Shown piece by piece: positions 8,601 to 16,163 of a DNA stretch of 38,681 bases. A program made the translations under genes and the position numbers. Origin of the DNA: Vicinamibacteria bacterium (lineage in GTDB: Bacteria; Acidobacteriota; Vicinamibacteria; Vicinamibacterales; UBA8438); the NCBI GenBank assembly GCA_022820825.1, contig JAJEEU010000101.1, forward strand, positions 1 through 38,681. Reading direction: 5' to 3'. Numbering within the stretch: the first letter of the stretch is position 1; the number at the start of each line of letters is the position of its first letter. The notes beneath the pieces are model-generated. The model was given only the letters and a program-made list of their open reading frames with translations. It was not told where the DNA came from and did no database searches.

Positions 8601-9062
8601 TCAGCACGGCGCGTCGGCCGTGGTGGCCTGACCGTCGTAGGGCGCTCCGGTCCCCGAGGAGCCCACGAAGAACCTCCGGCCGTCCCTGAAGGTGACGTTG
8701 CGGGCGTTCGCCATGGCGGCGGAGAGGTCCTTGGCCTGGTAGCCGTCCACGACGAGCTCGGTCCCCGCCGGCAGGCAGTCGCGGCGCAGCCCTCTGCGCG
8801 CCAGGACGTTCGGCGTCCCGCCCTCGACCATCCAGACCCGCTTGGAGCCGTCGTCTTCCTCCACCTCCAGGTGGATCCACGTGTGCGGATTCACCCATTC
8901 CACCCGCACGACCGTGCCCTCCAGGCGGATCGGCGCGTTGGCGTCGAACTCGGCCGTGAACGCATGGTGCGCCTCCACGGGCGCCACCGCCGGCGCCGCC
9001 GCGTACCACCCCAGCGCAACCGCCCCCAAGAGCAGGGCCCGTAGCGTTGCGTTATTGATCAT
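8601..9062 (-). CDS. DUF6152-like small exported protein
   Basis: A 153-residue protein with a signal peptide (hydrophobic about 7-24, then APVEAHHAF). The mature part begins AHHAFTAEFDANAPI and contains GTVVRVEWVNPHTWIHLEV, which I recognise as typical of DUF6152 proteins. These are often encoded beside PQQ-type proteins in Acidobacteriota and some Proteobacteria. The rest is a small beta-rich domain ending in GRRFFVGSSG. Its biochemical role is not known; the conserved HHAF and NPH histidines could bind a metal or a cofactor, which is speculation. The ATG at 9062 overlaps the TGA of the upstream gene (ATGA), indicating translational coupling, and GGAG lies a few bases upstream. The product would act in the periplasm. 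Confidence 0.83.
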   Translation of the reverse strand: MINNATLRALLLGAVALGWYAAAPAVAPVEAHHAFTAEFDANAPIRLEGTVVRVEWVNPHTWIHLEVEEDDGSKRVWMVEGGTPNVLARRGLRRDCLPAGTELVVDGYQAKDLSAAMANARNVTFRDGRRFFVGSSGTGAPYDGQATTADAPC

Positions 9063-9964
9063 CGTGCTCCTCCCGATTCCTCTTCGGCGCCCACCGGAGT
9101 CTTGCGCAGGTCGCCGTACATCAGCTCCTCGACGAATTCGATGCACTTGAACCGTCCCAGGCGGGCGTTCGGATCGATCTGCTTGTACAGCGGCAGGCGG
9201 ATCGTCCAGGGACGGGTGAAGGTGTTCGGATCTTCCATCGTCGCCTCGTACCAGATGTGGTACGGGGTCACCAGCGTGTAGCGCTCGGTCACCGTCAGCG
9301 CCGCGCTGTGATGGTTGCCCGCCCGGTCGAACCACGTCATCCCGTTGAACGCGTTGACCTCGACCACGAACGTGTCGCCCTCCCAGCGCCCGACCGACTG
9401 CCCCATCCAGGCGTCCAGCACGGACGGTCCGGGATCTTCCATGTAGATGTCCCGCACCGCATCGGCAAACTCGTAGGCGATCAGGAAGTGGCCCTCGCTC
9501 TGGAAGATCTGGAACGGCATGGGTTCCAGCACCGCACGCGGCACGCCGGGCAGGAAGCACTTGATTGCCGGGTCGCGCTCGAGGTAGTGCTCGCGGTTCT
9601 CTTCCCGCACCGCCAGCGCCTCCGGCAGGTACGGGATCTCTCCGCCTTCCACCGCGCCCCATCCCGGCGGGACGGCGCCCAGCGCGCCCAGCGCGACGAC
9701 CCCCCGTGCCGGCACCGGGATGATCGGTCCCGGCTGGAAATCCAGGGCGGCCCGCGCCTGGTGCGCCTCGATGTCCCAGTGATGGTTCCCCAGCGACTGC
9801 CAGATGCCGTTCATGTCAGGGCGGCCCGTCGGCGTGCGCGGGATCTCGGCTCTGGGTACGTTGGCGGGCGGTCCGGTCTGCGCCGCGGCGCCGGCCGGCA
9901 GCCCCCCCGCGACGGACGCCCCGAGCCCCAGCACCCCGACAACTCGTACGAGACGCGACACCAT
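9059..9964 (-). CDS. Exported protein of unknown function, 'GRPDMNGIWQ' family (paralogue 1)
   Basis: A 301-residue exported protein with a clear signal peptide (hydrophobic 5-28, AAAQ cleavage-like site). The mature N-terminus has PRTPTGRPDMNGIWQ, a segment typical of a large secreted family that is strongly expanded in Acidobacteriota and usually annotated hypothetical. Other recognisable segments are the cysteine-containing KCFLPGVPRAV and WEGDTFVVEVNAFNG, then the YTLVTPYHIWYEATMEDPNTF region near the C-terminus. It is a divergent paralogue of the next gene upstream: both carry GxPDxxG.W, a [K/R]C[F/L].PG..R-type block, and GxWEGDT.VVE. ATG 9964 opens the signal peptide, 11 bases after the stop of the paralogue. 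It probably forms one operon with the other secreted proteins here. No catalytic motif is recognised. Confidence 0.82.
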   Translation of the reverse strand: MVSRLVRVVGVLGLGASVAGGLPAGAAAQTGPPANVPRAEIPRTPTGRPDMNGIWQSLGNHHWDIEAHQARAALDFQPGPIIPVPARGVVALGALGAVPPGWGAVEGGEIPYLPEALAVREENREHYLERDPAIKCFLPGVPRAVLEPMPFQIFQSEGHFLIAYEFADAVRDIYMEDPGPSVLDAWMGQSVGRWEGDTFVVEVNAFNGMTWFDRAGNHHSAALTVTERYTLVTPYHIWYEATMEDPNTFTRPWTIRLPLYKQIDPNARLGRFKCIEFVEELMYGDLRKTPVGAEEESGGAR

Positions 9965-9975
9965 GAATCGGGGCC

Positions 9976-11052
9976 TCACGGCTCCTGCCCGTCCGTTTCG
10001 GCCGCCTGGCGCTCCTGGTAGCGGGCGCCGCGCAGGATGTTGAACATGCCGTAGTTGGCTTCGTGGCAGGCGTACTCGTACATCTGCTCGTTCAGGCGCC
10101 ACATCGGGATCTCGCCGCCCCATGGCTCCGTATAGATGACCGGGTCGTCGACGGTGAAGTCGTAGAGCAGCGTATCTTCGTCCACGCGGGTGAACCGCTC
10201 TATCACCTTCATCTCCTTCGACACCCGGTTGCCGGTCCGCCGGTCCAGCTCGTTCGCGAACACGCTCTGCTGCACGTCGTGCTGCAGGGGGTGGAGGTTC
10301 GTGGTCTCGACGACGAGCGTGTCCCCTTCCCAGTGGCCCCGGGAGTCGCCGTGCCACGGGCGGATGTGGTCGGGCAGCCGCGGTCCGTCGCCCAGGCGGA
10401 TGATGCGGGCGCTGCGGAACTGCTCCACCATGATGGCGATGTGATCCTCGTTCTGGACGATGTAATAGTTGTTGTTGTAGCCCGCGTCGAACATCGGGGG
10501 GCCGGTCCGCGGACCGAGCGGCACGAGGCAGCGCTCGGGCAGCGGCAGCAGCTCCGGATGATCGTACTCCCCGTGCTGCTTGCCGTACGCGGCCTGCGCG
10601 GCGCGGCGCCGCTTGCCTTCTTCAGTGAGCTCCGGCAGCCGCCCGTTGGCCGGACGCGTGATGAACGACGTGCGCGGCTCGCCGTTCACGATGACGATGC
10701 GGTCGCCCGAATCCACGTAGAAGCGGTCGTAGCCGCCCGGATTGGTCGTCGCCTCGGGTGCGGGACGGTTGGGATCCAGCGGCTCGAAACTGTCGGCGAG
10801 CCGGCCCAGGGCGCCCTGCTCCAACTGGACCGCTTCCTCCAGCGTGAGCGTCGGCCCCTGGCCCTCGGGCCGCACGAGGGGCGTCAGGAACGAGTTGCTC
10901 CAGCGTCCCTGAATGTCCGGATGCCCGTACTCCGTGCGCGGCGCGGTCCACTGCCGCCCGTCCGCGTCCTGTGCCGCGGCGGTCGACCCCAGCACCGCCA
11001 AGCCTACAGCGCACGCCAACGCGAGAATGAAGACACGGTGAGGCGCCTGCAT
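9976..11052 (-). CDS. Exported protein of unknown function (paralogue 2), first gene of the secreted operon
   Basis: A 358-residue exported protein. The signal peptide is MQAPHRVFILALACAVGLAV with cleavage near TAAAQ. The mature N-terminus reads PRTEYGHPDIQGRWSNSF, equivalent to GRPDMNGIWQ in the downstream paralogue. Both share a central ERCLVPLGPRTGPP-type block (KCFLPGVPRAV in the other), NNNYYIVQNEDHIAIMVE, and GHWEGDTLVVETTNLHP, followed by TRVDEDTLLYDFTVDDP and ending with a YACHEANYGMFNILRGAR segment. The start ATG 11052 has a strong GGAGGAGG ribosome site. A TATACT hexamer at 11128-11123 may be its -10 element. The function is not recognised. The context, ahead of a second paralogue, a DUF6152-like protein and a quinoprotein, suggests a shared periplasmic oxidation or catabolic role. 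Confidence 0.82.
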   Translation of the reverse strand: MQAPHRVFILALACAVGLAVLGSTAAAQDADGRQWTAPRTEYGHPDIQGRWSNSFLTPLVRPEGQGPTLTLEEAVQLEQGALGRLADSFEPLDPNRPAPEATTNPGGYDRFYVDSGDRIVIVNGEPRTSFITRPANGRLPELTEEGKRRRAAQAAYGKQHGEYDHPELLPLPERCLVPLGPRTGPPMFDAGYNNNYYIVQNEDHIAIMVEQFRSARIIRLGDGPRLPDHIRPWHGDSRGHWEGDTLVVETTNLHPLQHDVQQSVFANELDRRTGNRVSKEMKVIERFTRVDEDTLLYDFTVDDPVIYTEPWGGEIPMWRLNEQMYEYACHEANYGMFNILRGARYQERQAAETDGQEP

Positions 11053-11122
11053 CGTTCCTCCTCCTGCCTGTGGCCACCCATGGACCAGCCAGCGCGTGCC
11101 TGATCCCGATCTCTGACCGCCC

Positions 11123-11128
11123 AGTATA
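11123..11128 (-). promoter_or_regulatory. Candidate -10 element of the secreted-protein operon
   Basis: TATACT on the minus strand, about 70 bases upstream of ATG 11052 and downstream of tRNA-Cys. No convincing -35 hexamer is found at 16-18 bases, so this rests on the -10 match and position only. Confidence 0.35.
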
Positions 11129-11160
11129 GCCCGTGCAGTGATGCTTCGAGAGAATAAGGT

Positions 11161-11234
<74 letters not shown>

Positions 11235-11270
11235 GCCCGGGGGCGCGCAGCCGGCATCGGGAAGAATGAA

Positions 11271-11345
11271 TGGAGCGGGAAACGGGATTCGAACCCGCGA
11301 CTTCGACCTTGGCAAGGTCGCACTCTACCACTGAGTTATTCCCGC
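11271..11345 (-). tRNA. tRNA-Gly (GCC)
   Basis: Complete cloverleaf on the minus strand: acceptor GCGGGAA paired to TTCCCGC, anticodon arm CGACC-TTGCCAA-GGTCG with anticodon GCC, T arm GCGGG-TTCGAAT-CCCGT (one G-U-type mismatch), and encoded CCA (11273-11271). There is no AT-rich promoter directly upstream; instead a palindromic repeat begins 12 bases before the mature 5' end. Transcription may therefore come through from yraN or start within the repeat. Confidence 0.97.
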
Positions 11346-11356
11346 TCAGCCCGGCT

Positions 11357-11415
11357 GGCAGCCCGCGGCGAAAGCCCCGCGCTCGGTGCAACGCGGGGTT
11401 TCACTACCGGCTGCC
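11357..11415. repeat. 60-bp palindromic repeat, copy 1
   Basis: Left arm GGCAGCC + CGCGGCGAAAGCCCCGCG (11357-11381) faces right arm CGCGGGGTTTCAC + TACCGGCTGCC (11392-11415) across a 10-base loop. The core GGCGAAAGCCCCGC/GCGGGGTTTCAC is identical to that of copy 2, while the outer arms differ. Small palindromes flank it: CAGCC-C-GGCTG at 11348-11358 and GCCTG-A-CAGGC at 11413-11423. It sits between yraN and tRNA-Gly. Confidence 0.75.
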
Positions 11416-11489
11416 TGACAGGCTACCACGCGGGCGTTGTCCCATCAAGCCTGCGCCGTCGGACGCCAACGGAGACCGCGCGCGCGACG

Positions 11490-11864
11490 TCAACGGCCCG
11501 CCGCGCCGAAGGCGTTCGTCACCACCTCGACGACCGGCCGGCCCTCCCCCACCGCGACGGATACGACGTCGAAGCGGCACGGCACGCCGGCGGTGCGGCT
11601 GCGGGCCAGATAGTCGAGCGCCATGCGGGTCAGCCGGCGCTGCTTGACGGGCGTCACCGCCGCCAGCGGGGTGCCGAAACGCTCGCTGGACCTGGTCTTC
11701 ACCTCCACGAAGACGAGCACGCCGCCATCCATCGCCACGATGTCGATTTCGCCGTAACGGGTGCGGTACCGCCGGGCAACAATTGCGTACCCCTGGCGCC
11801 GGAGCTCGCGGCACGCCAGCTCCTCGCCGCGTTTCCCGAGGCCGAGTTGGTGCGGCGTCGGCAT
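11490..11864 (-). CDS. yraN: YraN/UPF0102 family putative nuclease-fold protein
   Basis: A 124-residue protein of the UPF0102 family, distantly related to Holliday-junction resolvases and restriction-endonuclease folds; its cellular substrate is unknown. The family pattern is present: GLGKRGEELACRELRRQGY at the start, then RYRTRYGEIDIVAMDGG and VLVFVEVKTRSSERFG. These hold the E, the D of GEID and the ExK of a PD-(D/E)XK-like site. ATG 11864 was chosen because homology starts just after it (MPTPHQLGLGKRGE); a GTG one codon upstream is an equal alternative, with AAGGA about 9-12 bases before. The open frame continues upstream through palindrome copy 2, but that part encodes only the repeat. 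The gene is flanked by two copies of the same palindrome. Confidence 0.9.
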   Translation of the reverse strand: MPTPHQLGLGKRGEELACRELRRQGYAIVARRYRTRYGEIDIVAMDGGVLVFVEVKTRSSERFGTPLAAVTPVKQRRLTRMALDYLARSRTAGVPCRFDVVSVAVGEGRPVVEVVTNAFGAAGR

Positions 11865-11900
11865 CACGGTACAGATCCTTGCAAGACCGGCACCAGTCTT

Positions 11901-11960
11901 GGCAGTCCGTGGCGAAAGCCCCGCTGCATTCGAGCGACGCGGGGTTTCACCACGGACTGC
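11901..11960. repeat. 60-bp palindromic repeat, copy 2
   Basis: Left arm GGCAGTCCGTGG + CGAAAGCCCCGC (11901-11924) and right arm GCGGGGTTTCA + CCACGGACTGC (11939-11960) pair along about 22 bp, with one C/T mismatch and one bulged G, across a 14-base loop. It lies between the divergent yraN and rmuC, where no gene ends, so a transcription-terminator role is unlikely. The core matches copy 1, 544 bases to the left. Confidence 0.78.
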
Positions 11961-11981
11961 TAGGGACATCCCTCCGCCGCG

Positions 11982-11987
11982 TATACT
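11982..11987 (+). promoter_or_regulatory. Candidate -10 element for rmuC
   Basis: TATACT followed by GTG, 44 bases before the rmuC ATG and just downstream of palindrome copy 2. No good -35 is seen at the usual distance; the region where it would lie is the right end of the palindrome. Confidence 0.35.
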
Positions 11988-12031
11988 GTGTCTGCCTGCG
12001 CAACTCGGGACTTCCGCACGACCCTGTCCGC

Positions 12032-13324
12032 ATGGAGCTCATCATCGGAGTCATCGTCGGCGTCGTCGTGGGCGGCGGCGCGCTCTATGCCGTGCTCCGC
12101 GATCGCACGCGCGAGCGGGACTCCGCCGTCAGGGAACGGGACGAGTTGCGCGGCGCGCTGGCGCAGGCCGTGGCGGAGAACAGCGGCCTCAAGAGCACGC
12201 ACGCGGCGCGCGAGCAGGCGCTTCAGGAGCGCCGCGCGGAGCTCGACACCCATTTCAAGGGGCTCGCCTCGGACGTGCTCAAATCGAGCACCGAGGAGTT
12301 CCGCAAGCAGGCGGCCGAGCAGTTCAGGCAGCACCAGGAGTCGGCCGGCAAGGACCTGAAGGCGCGCGAGACCGCGGTGGAGAACCTCGTCAAGCCGGTC
12401 CGCGAGAGCCTGGACAAGCTGCGCGAGCACGTCGACGCTACCGACAGGGAGCGCGGCAAGGAAACCGCGCAGGTCAGCCAGGGCGTCGAGAAGCTCATAG
12501 CCGAAACGAGCGGCCTGCGGAAGATTCTCCACAACCCGCAGCTCCGCGGCCAATGGGGGGAGCAGCACCTGCGCAACGTGCTCGAAGCCGCCGGCATGAC
12601 GCCCCACGTCGACTACGTCGAGCAGGACACCCTGAGCGGGGCGGTGGACGGCGCGCGGCGGCGTCCGGACGTGCTGGTGAGCATCCCCGGCGGCGCCAAG
12701 GTCGTGATTGACGCCAAGACGCCGCACGATCGGTACGACGCGGCGTTGCGCAGCAACGACGAGCAGGAGCAGGAAGGCCTGCTCAGGGAGCACGCGGCGG
12801 CGCTCGCCGGGCACGCCAGGACGCTCGCGACCCGGGACTACGCGCAGTGGGTCGACGGCTCGCCCGACTTCGTGATGATGTACGTGCCGACCGATCCGAT
12901 GCTCGACGCGGCGATTAACGCGGAACCGACGATCTGGCAGGATACGTGGCAGCGCCACCGTGTCCTGATCGCGACGCCCGGCCTGCTGATTGCGTTCCTG
13001 CGCACCGTCGCGCTCGCGTGGCGCCAGCAGGACATGCAGCGCAACGCCAACGTGATTGCCGAAACTGCCCGGGAGCTGTACGACCGCCTGCGCACGTACG
13101 CCGGCCACGTGGACAAGATGGGGCGCGGGCTGCGCCAGGCCGTGGACGCCTACAACGACGGCGTCGGCTCGTTCCAGTCGCGCGTGCTGGTGCAGGCGCG
13201 CCGCTTCGAGGAGCTCAGCGCCGCGGGGGAATCACGGCAGATCGACGAACCCGCCGCAGTGGACAAGGCCGTCCGGCAACTCGATGCCCCGGATCTGCCG
13301 CTCGCGGCCGGCGACGACAAGTAG
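12032..13324 (+). CDS. rmuC: DNA recombination protein RmuC
   Basis: RmuC limits rearrangements at inverted repeats and is predicted to be a membrane-anchored nuclease-like protein. The 430-residue product starts with a transmembrane segment (MELIIGVIVGVVVGGGALY). A long charged coiled coil follows (about residues 25-165), then the conserved core: LRGQWGEQHLRNVLEAAGM, RRPDVLVSIPGGAKVVIDAKTP (PD-(D/E)XK-like D and DAK), DFVMMYVPTDPMLDAA and RVLIATPGLLIAFLRTVA. ATG 12032 opens the membrane anchor; no strong ribosome site precedes it. The gene converges on cysS with only three bases between stop codons. RmuC lying beside a pair of large palindromes is suggestive only. Confidence 0.93.
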   Translation: MELIIGVIVGVVVGGGALYAVLRDRTRERDSAVRERDELRGALAQAVAENSGLKSTHAAREQALQERRAELDTHFKGLASDVLKSSTEEFRKQAAEQFRQHQESAGKDLKARETAVENLVKPVRESLDKLREHVDATDRERGKETAQVSQGVEKLIAETSGLRKILHNPQLRGQWGEQHLRNVLEAAGMTPHVDYVEQDTLSGAVDGARRRPDVLVSIPGGAKVVIDAKTPHDRYDAALRSNDEQEQEGLLREHAAALAGHARTLATRDYAQWVDGSPDFVMMYVPTDPMLDAAINAEPTIWQDTWQRHRVLIATPGLLIAFLRTVALAWRQQDMQRNANVIAETARELYDRLRTYAGHVDKMGRGLRQAVDAYNDGVGSFQSRVLVQARRFEELSAAGESRQIDEPAAVDKAVRQLDAPDLPLAAGDDK

Positions 13325-13327
13325 CGT

Positions 13328-14743
13328 CTAGACGCGCTTCCAGCGCGTGCCGGCGGCGCTGTCCTCCAGGGCGATGCCGCGCCCCTGCAGGTCGTCGCGA
13401 ATCCGATCCGCGGTAGCGAAGTCGCGGCGGCCGCGGGCGGCCCGGCGCTCCGCGATCAACCGCTCGATCTCGTCGACCGGAATCGGCGGGGCCTCTTCCT
13501 CGGCCCGGCGCAGGGCGATGACGCCGAGCACCCGGTCGCAATGGTCGAACGCGCCGCGCAGCACGGCCGCGTCCCCGGCAGCCACCTCGCCGGCGTCCAG
13601 CGCGGCGTGCACGTCGCGCACCAGCTCGAACACCACCCCGAGCGCGCCGGGCGTATTGAGGTCGCTGCGCATCATCGCGGCGAACGCCTCGCGCGCGGCG
13701 GCGGCGCGGGCCTGCATGGCGGGGTTCGAGCCCGCGGCGGTCACGCCGTCGAGCCGGGCCAGGCAATCCATGATGCGGGTCAACGCTTCCTCCGCCTGCG
13801 CCAGGCTGTCCCACGTGAAGCGCAACTGCTTCCGGTAGTGCGTCGAGAGCAGCACGTACCGCAGCGCCGACGCGCGCCGGCCGCGCGCCAGCACGTCGCT
13901 CACCGTCAGGATGTTGCCCTCCGACTTCGACATCTTGTCGCCCTTGTCGAGCAGGAGGTGCTCCACGTGCACCCAGAAGCGCGCGAACGGCGCGCCCGTT
14001 GCGCCCTCCGACTGCGCGATCTCGTTCTCGTGGTGCGGAAATATCAGGTCGACGCCGCCGGCATGGATATCGATGGGCGGCTCCCCGAGCAGCCGCAGCG
14101 CCATGGCGGAACATTCGATGTGCCACCCCGGACGCCCCGGCCCCACCCCGAAATCCCACGCCGGCTCGCCAGGCGCGGATGCCTTCCACAGGACGAAATC
14201 GCGCGCGTCGTGCTTGGCGTACTGGTCCGAATCGATCCGCGCGCCGGGCATGATGCCTTCGTGATCCAGCCGGGCCAGCCGGCCGTAGTCGGGGTCGGTT
14301 GCAATCCGGAAATAAACCGACCCGTCGCTGCGGTACGCGTGCCCGCGCGCCTCGAGCGCCGCGACCATCTCCACCATGGCCCGCAGGTTCTCCTCGTCGG
14401 TAGCTCGCGGATAGGCCTCCACTGGTTCGATGCCCAGCGCGGCCGCGTCCTCGCGGAAGGCAGTGATGTAGCGGTCCGTGTACGCGCGCAGCGATTCACC
14501 GGCGGCGCGGGAGGCGTTGATCGTCTTGTCGTCGACGTCGGTGAAGTTGACGATCTGCCGCACGTCGAAACCGGCAACGTGGCGCAGCGTCCGCCGCAGC
14601 AGGTCGAGCGCCACGAAGGTGCGGAAGTTGCCGATGTGCCCGCGGGCGTAAACGGTAAGACCGCAGGCGTACATCCTGACGGTGCCGCCGCGCGCGGGGA
14701 CGAACGGTTCCTGACGGCGGGTAAGTGTGTTGTAGAGACGCAC
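13328..14743 (-). CDS. cysS: Cysteinyl-tRNA synthetase
   Basis: Charges tRNA-Cys with cysteine in the cytoplasm. The 471-residue class I enzyme has RMYACGLTVYARGHIGNFRT near the N-terminus, containing a zinc-ligand cysteine and the HIGH-type sequence GHIGN. Further on are VNFTDVDDKTI, GWHIECSAMA and FPHHENEIAQSE (other zinc ligands), and the KMSKS loop DKMSKSEGN. The C-terminal helical bundle and short anticodon-recognition tail (ERRAARGRRDFATADRIRDD) are of usual length. GTG 14743 was chosen as it opens VRLYNTLTRR and lies five bases after the preceding stop; no better ATG is present. The rmuC and cysS stop codons are both touched by a perfect 12-bp palindrome, GCGTCTAGACGC (13324-13335). 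Confidence 0.95.
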   Translation of the reverse strand: MRLYNTLTRRQEPFVPARGGTVRMYACGLTVYARGHIGNFRTFVALDLLRRTLRHVAGFDVRQIVNFTDVDDKTINASRAAGESLRAYTDRYITAFREDAAALGIEPVEAYPRATDEENLRAMVEMVAALEARGHAYRSDGSVYFRIATDPDYGRLARLDHEGIMPGARIDSDQYAKHDARDFVLWKASAPGEPAWDFGVGPGRPGWHIECSAMALRLLGEPPIDIHAGGVDLIFPHHENEIAQSEGATGAPFARFWVHVEHLLLDKGDKMSKSEGNILTVSDVLARGRRASALRYVLLSTHYRKQLRFTWDSLAQAEEALTRIMDCLARLDGVTAAGSNPAMQARAAAAREAFAAMMRSDLNTPGALGVVFELVRDVHAALDAGEVAAGDAAVLRGAFDHCDRVLGVIALRRAEEEAPPIPVDEIERLIAERRAARGRRDFATADRIRDDLQGRGIALEDSAAGTRWKRV

Positions 14744-14748
14744 CTTGA

Positions 14749-15198
14749 TCAGACCGGATCGTCCGGCAACCGCTTCGTCAGCCGGCAGAACTCGACGCCG
14801 TCCTCGCAGCCGCATTCGACGCCGGCCATCACGCGCCGCATGGCGTCGACCGGAGCGCCGCCCTCTCCCGTGCCGCACAGCCGCCGCCGGATATCGGATC
14901 GGACGGACTGCCCGCTCCGGTGCCTGGTCCGGTATCGCAGCAGTATTTCCATGTCACGCCCACGCGCTGCAAAGGTGAGATCGAGACTCGTATACCCCCC
15001 CGGCGGGTTGCGGCTCAGCAGGCCGCCGGTGGCCTGCATCACCGTTGCGGCAACCGCTTCGGCGTCGGCGTCGGCATAGCCGACGTAGGCCGCCATCTTC
15101 CGGCTTACCGCGTTCAGCAACTCGCTGAACCGCTCGTCGCACGGAACGGTCAACTCGAGATGAAGACCGCTCGCCGCGCGCGGCATCTCACCCGCCAT
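14749..15198 (-). CDS. Small conserved-looking protein of unknown function (weakly RsbW-like)
   Basis: A 149-residue cytoplasmic protein with no signal peptide. The N-terminal part (LHLELTVPCDERFSELLN, then AAYVGYADADAEAVAATVMQA) resembles in pattern the start of RsbW/SpoIIAB-type histidine-kinase-like ATPases. However, the ATP-binding N-box (ExxxNA..H) is not present: VMQATGG stands in its place. The C-terminal third has a cysteine cluster (RLCGTGEGG, VECGCEDGVEFCRL). I do not assign a function. It sits between ribF (13-base gap) and cysS (5-base gap) in one transcription unit. ATG 15198 is chosen; MPRAASG at 15185 is an alternative. Coding is supported by the tight packing and the absence of any competing frame. 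Confidence 0.7.
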   Translation of the reverse strand: MAGEMPRAASGLHLELTVPCDERFSELLNAVSRKMAAYVGYADADAEAVAATVMQATGGLLSRNPPGGYTSLDLTFAARGRDMEILLRYRTRHRSGQSVRSDIRRRLCGTGEGGAPVDAMRRVMAGVECGCEDGVEFCRLTKRLPDDPV

Positions 15199-15211
15199 TG
15201 CAATCTCGTCG

Positions 15212-16150
15212 CTACAGCGCCAACTGGTCGAACAGCGCCCGGGCCTGGTCACAGTCGGCCGCGATCTGGCGGCGCAGGGTTCCCGCGTCGGGGAAGGCGC
15301 GCTCGCCGCGCAGGCGCTGGACGAACGCCAGGCGTATCCGCCGGCCGTACAGGTCCTCGTCGTAGTCGAACAGGTGCGTCTCCACCACCCGCTCGCCGTC
15401 CGTCTCGAAGGTGGGTCGCCGGCCGATGTTCGTGACGGCCGGATGAATGCTGCCGTCGATTGTCACGGTCGTCGCGTACACGCCGTCAGGCGGAATGATC
15501 TCGTTCGCCGTGCTCAGGTTCGCCGTGGGGACGCCGTGCGTCTGACCCCGGCGGGCGCCCGGCACGACCTCCCCGTCGATGAAGTAATGATGCCCCAGCA
15601 GCGCGCCGGCCTCGTCCACCTCGCCGCCACCGATGAGCCGGCGAATCCGCGTGCTGCTCACCACGAATTCCTTGTAGCGCACGGGCGTGATCTTTTCGAC
15701 CCGGAAGCCGTAGCGGGCGCCGAGCGAGCGCAGCAGCGAGAAGTTGCCGCTCCGGTCGCGGCCGAACAGGAAGTTCGCCCCGACCCAGACCTCCGCGATG
15801 TTCAACCATTCCACCAGCACCCGCTGCACGAACGTCTCGGGATCCCAGCGCGACAGCTCGCGGGTGAAGTGGACGACCGCGGCGCCGTCCATGCCGGCCG
15901 CGGCCATCCGGTCGAGCTTCTGCTCGATCGTCATCAACAGTGGGGGCGCCTTGTCGGGGCGCACGACGCGCGGCGGGTGCGGATCGAACGTAAGGACGGC
16001 GGCGGTCGCGTTCAGTTCGCGGGCCCGGCGCCGCACACGGTCGATGAGCTTGTCGTGCCCCCGGTGCACGCCGTCGAAATTGCCCAGGGCAAGCACGGTG
16101 TGCTTCCAGTGCGCCGGCCGCGGGGCATCAGGATAGCGAATGACCTCCAC
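15212..16150 (-). CDS. ribF: Bifunctional riboflavin kinase / FAD synthetase
   Basis: Converts riboflavin to FMN and then FAD. The 312-residue protein has the two family domains. The N-terminal nucleotidyl-transferase domain carries VLALGNFDGVHRGHDKLI (HxGH-like), AAVLTFDPHPPRV, and the KEFVVSSTRIRRLI motif. The C-terminal flavokinase domain has RRGQTHGVPTANLST and the TNIGRRPTF and ETHLFDYDEDLYGRRIRL segments. GTG 16150 was selected because AGG lies six bases upstream; an in-frame TTG at 16156 is the alternative. It follows the metallo-hydrolase by 13 bases and precedes a small unknown gene. No FMN riboswitch is present. Confidence 0.95.
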   Translation of the reverse strand: MEVIRYPDAPRPAHWKHTVLALGNFDGVHRGHDKLIDRVRRRARELNATAAVLTFDPHPPRVVRPDKAPPLLMTIEQKLDRMAAAGMDGAAVVHFTRELSRWDPETFVQRVLVEWLNIAEVWVGANFLFGRDRSGNFSLLRSLGARYGFRVEKITPVRYKEFVVSSTRIRRLIGGGEVDEAGALLGHHYFIDGEVVPGARRGQTHGVPTANLSTANEIIPPDGVYATTVTIDGSIHPAVTNIGRRPTFETDGERVVETHLFDYDEDLYGRRIRLAFVQRLRGERAFPDAGTLRRQIAADCDQARALFDQLAL

Positions 16151-16163
16151 GATCAACCTGTGA

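Noticed and set aside
5057..8689. Long plus-strand frames opposite the P450 fusion and the quinoprotein
   Set aside because: They are shadows of real genes: no recognisable motifs, arginine- and histidine-rich composition, and no ribosome sites.
11901..11960. Palindrome copy 2 as a rho-independent terminator
   Set aside because: Both neighbouring genes start rather than end here, and there is no long T run after the stem.
11865..11969. N-terminal extension of yraN upstream of 11864
   Set aside because: The extra residues are a translation of palindrome copy 2, and YraN proteins start close to the GLGKRGEE segment.
15199..16163. FMN riboswitch near ribF
   Set aside because: ribF is an internal gene with a 13-base upstream gap, so there is no leader to hold one.
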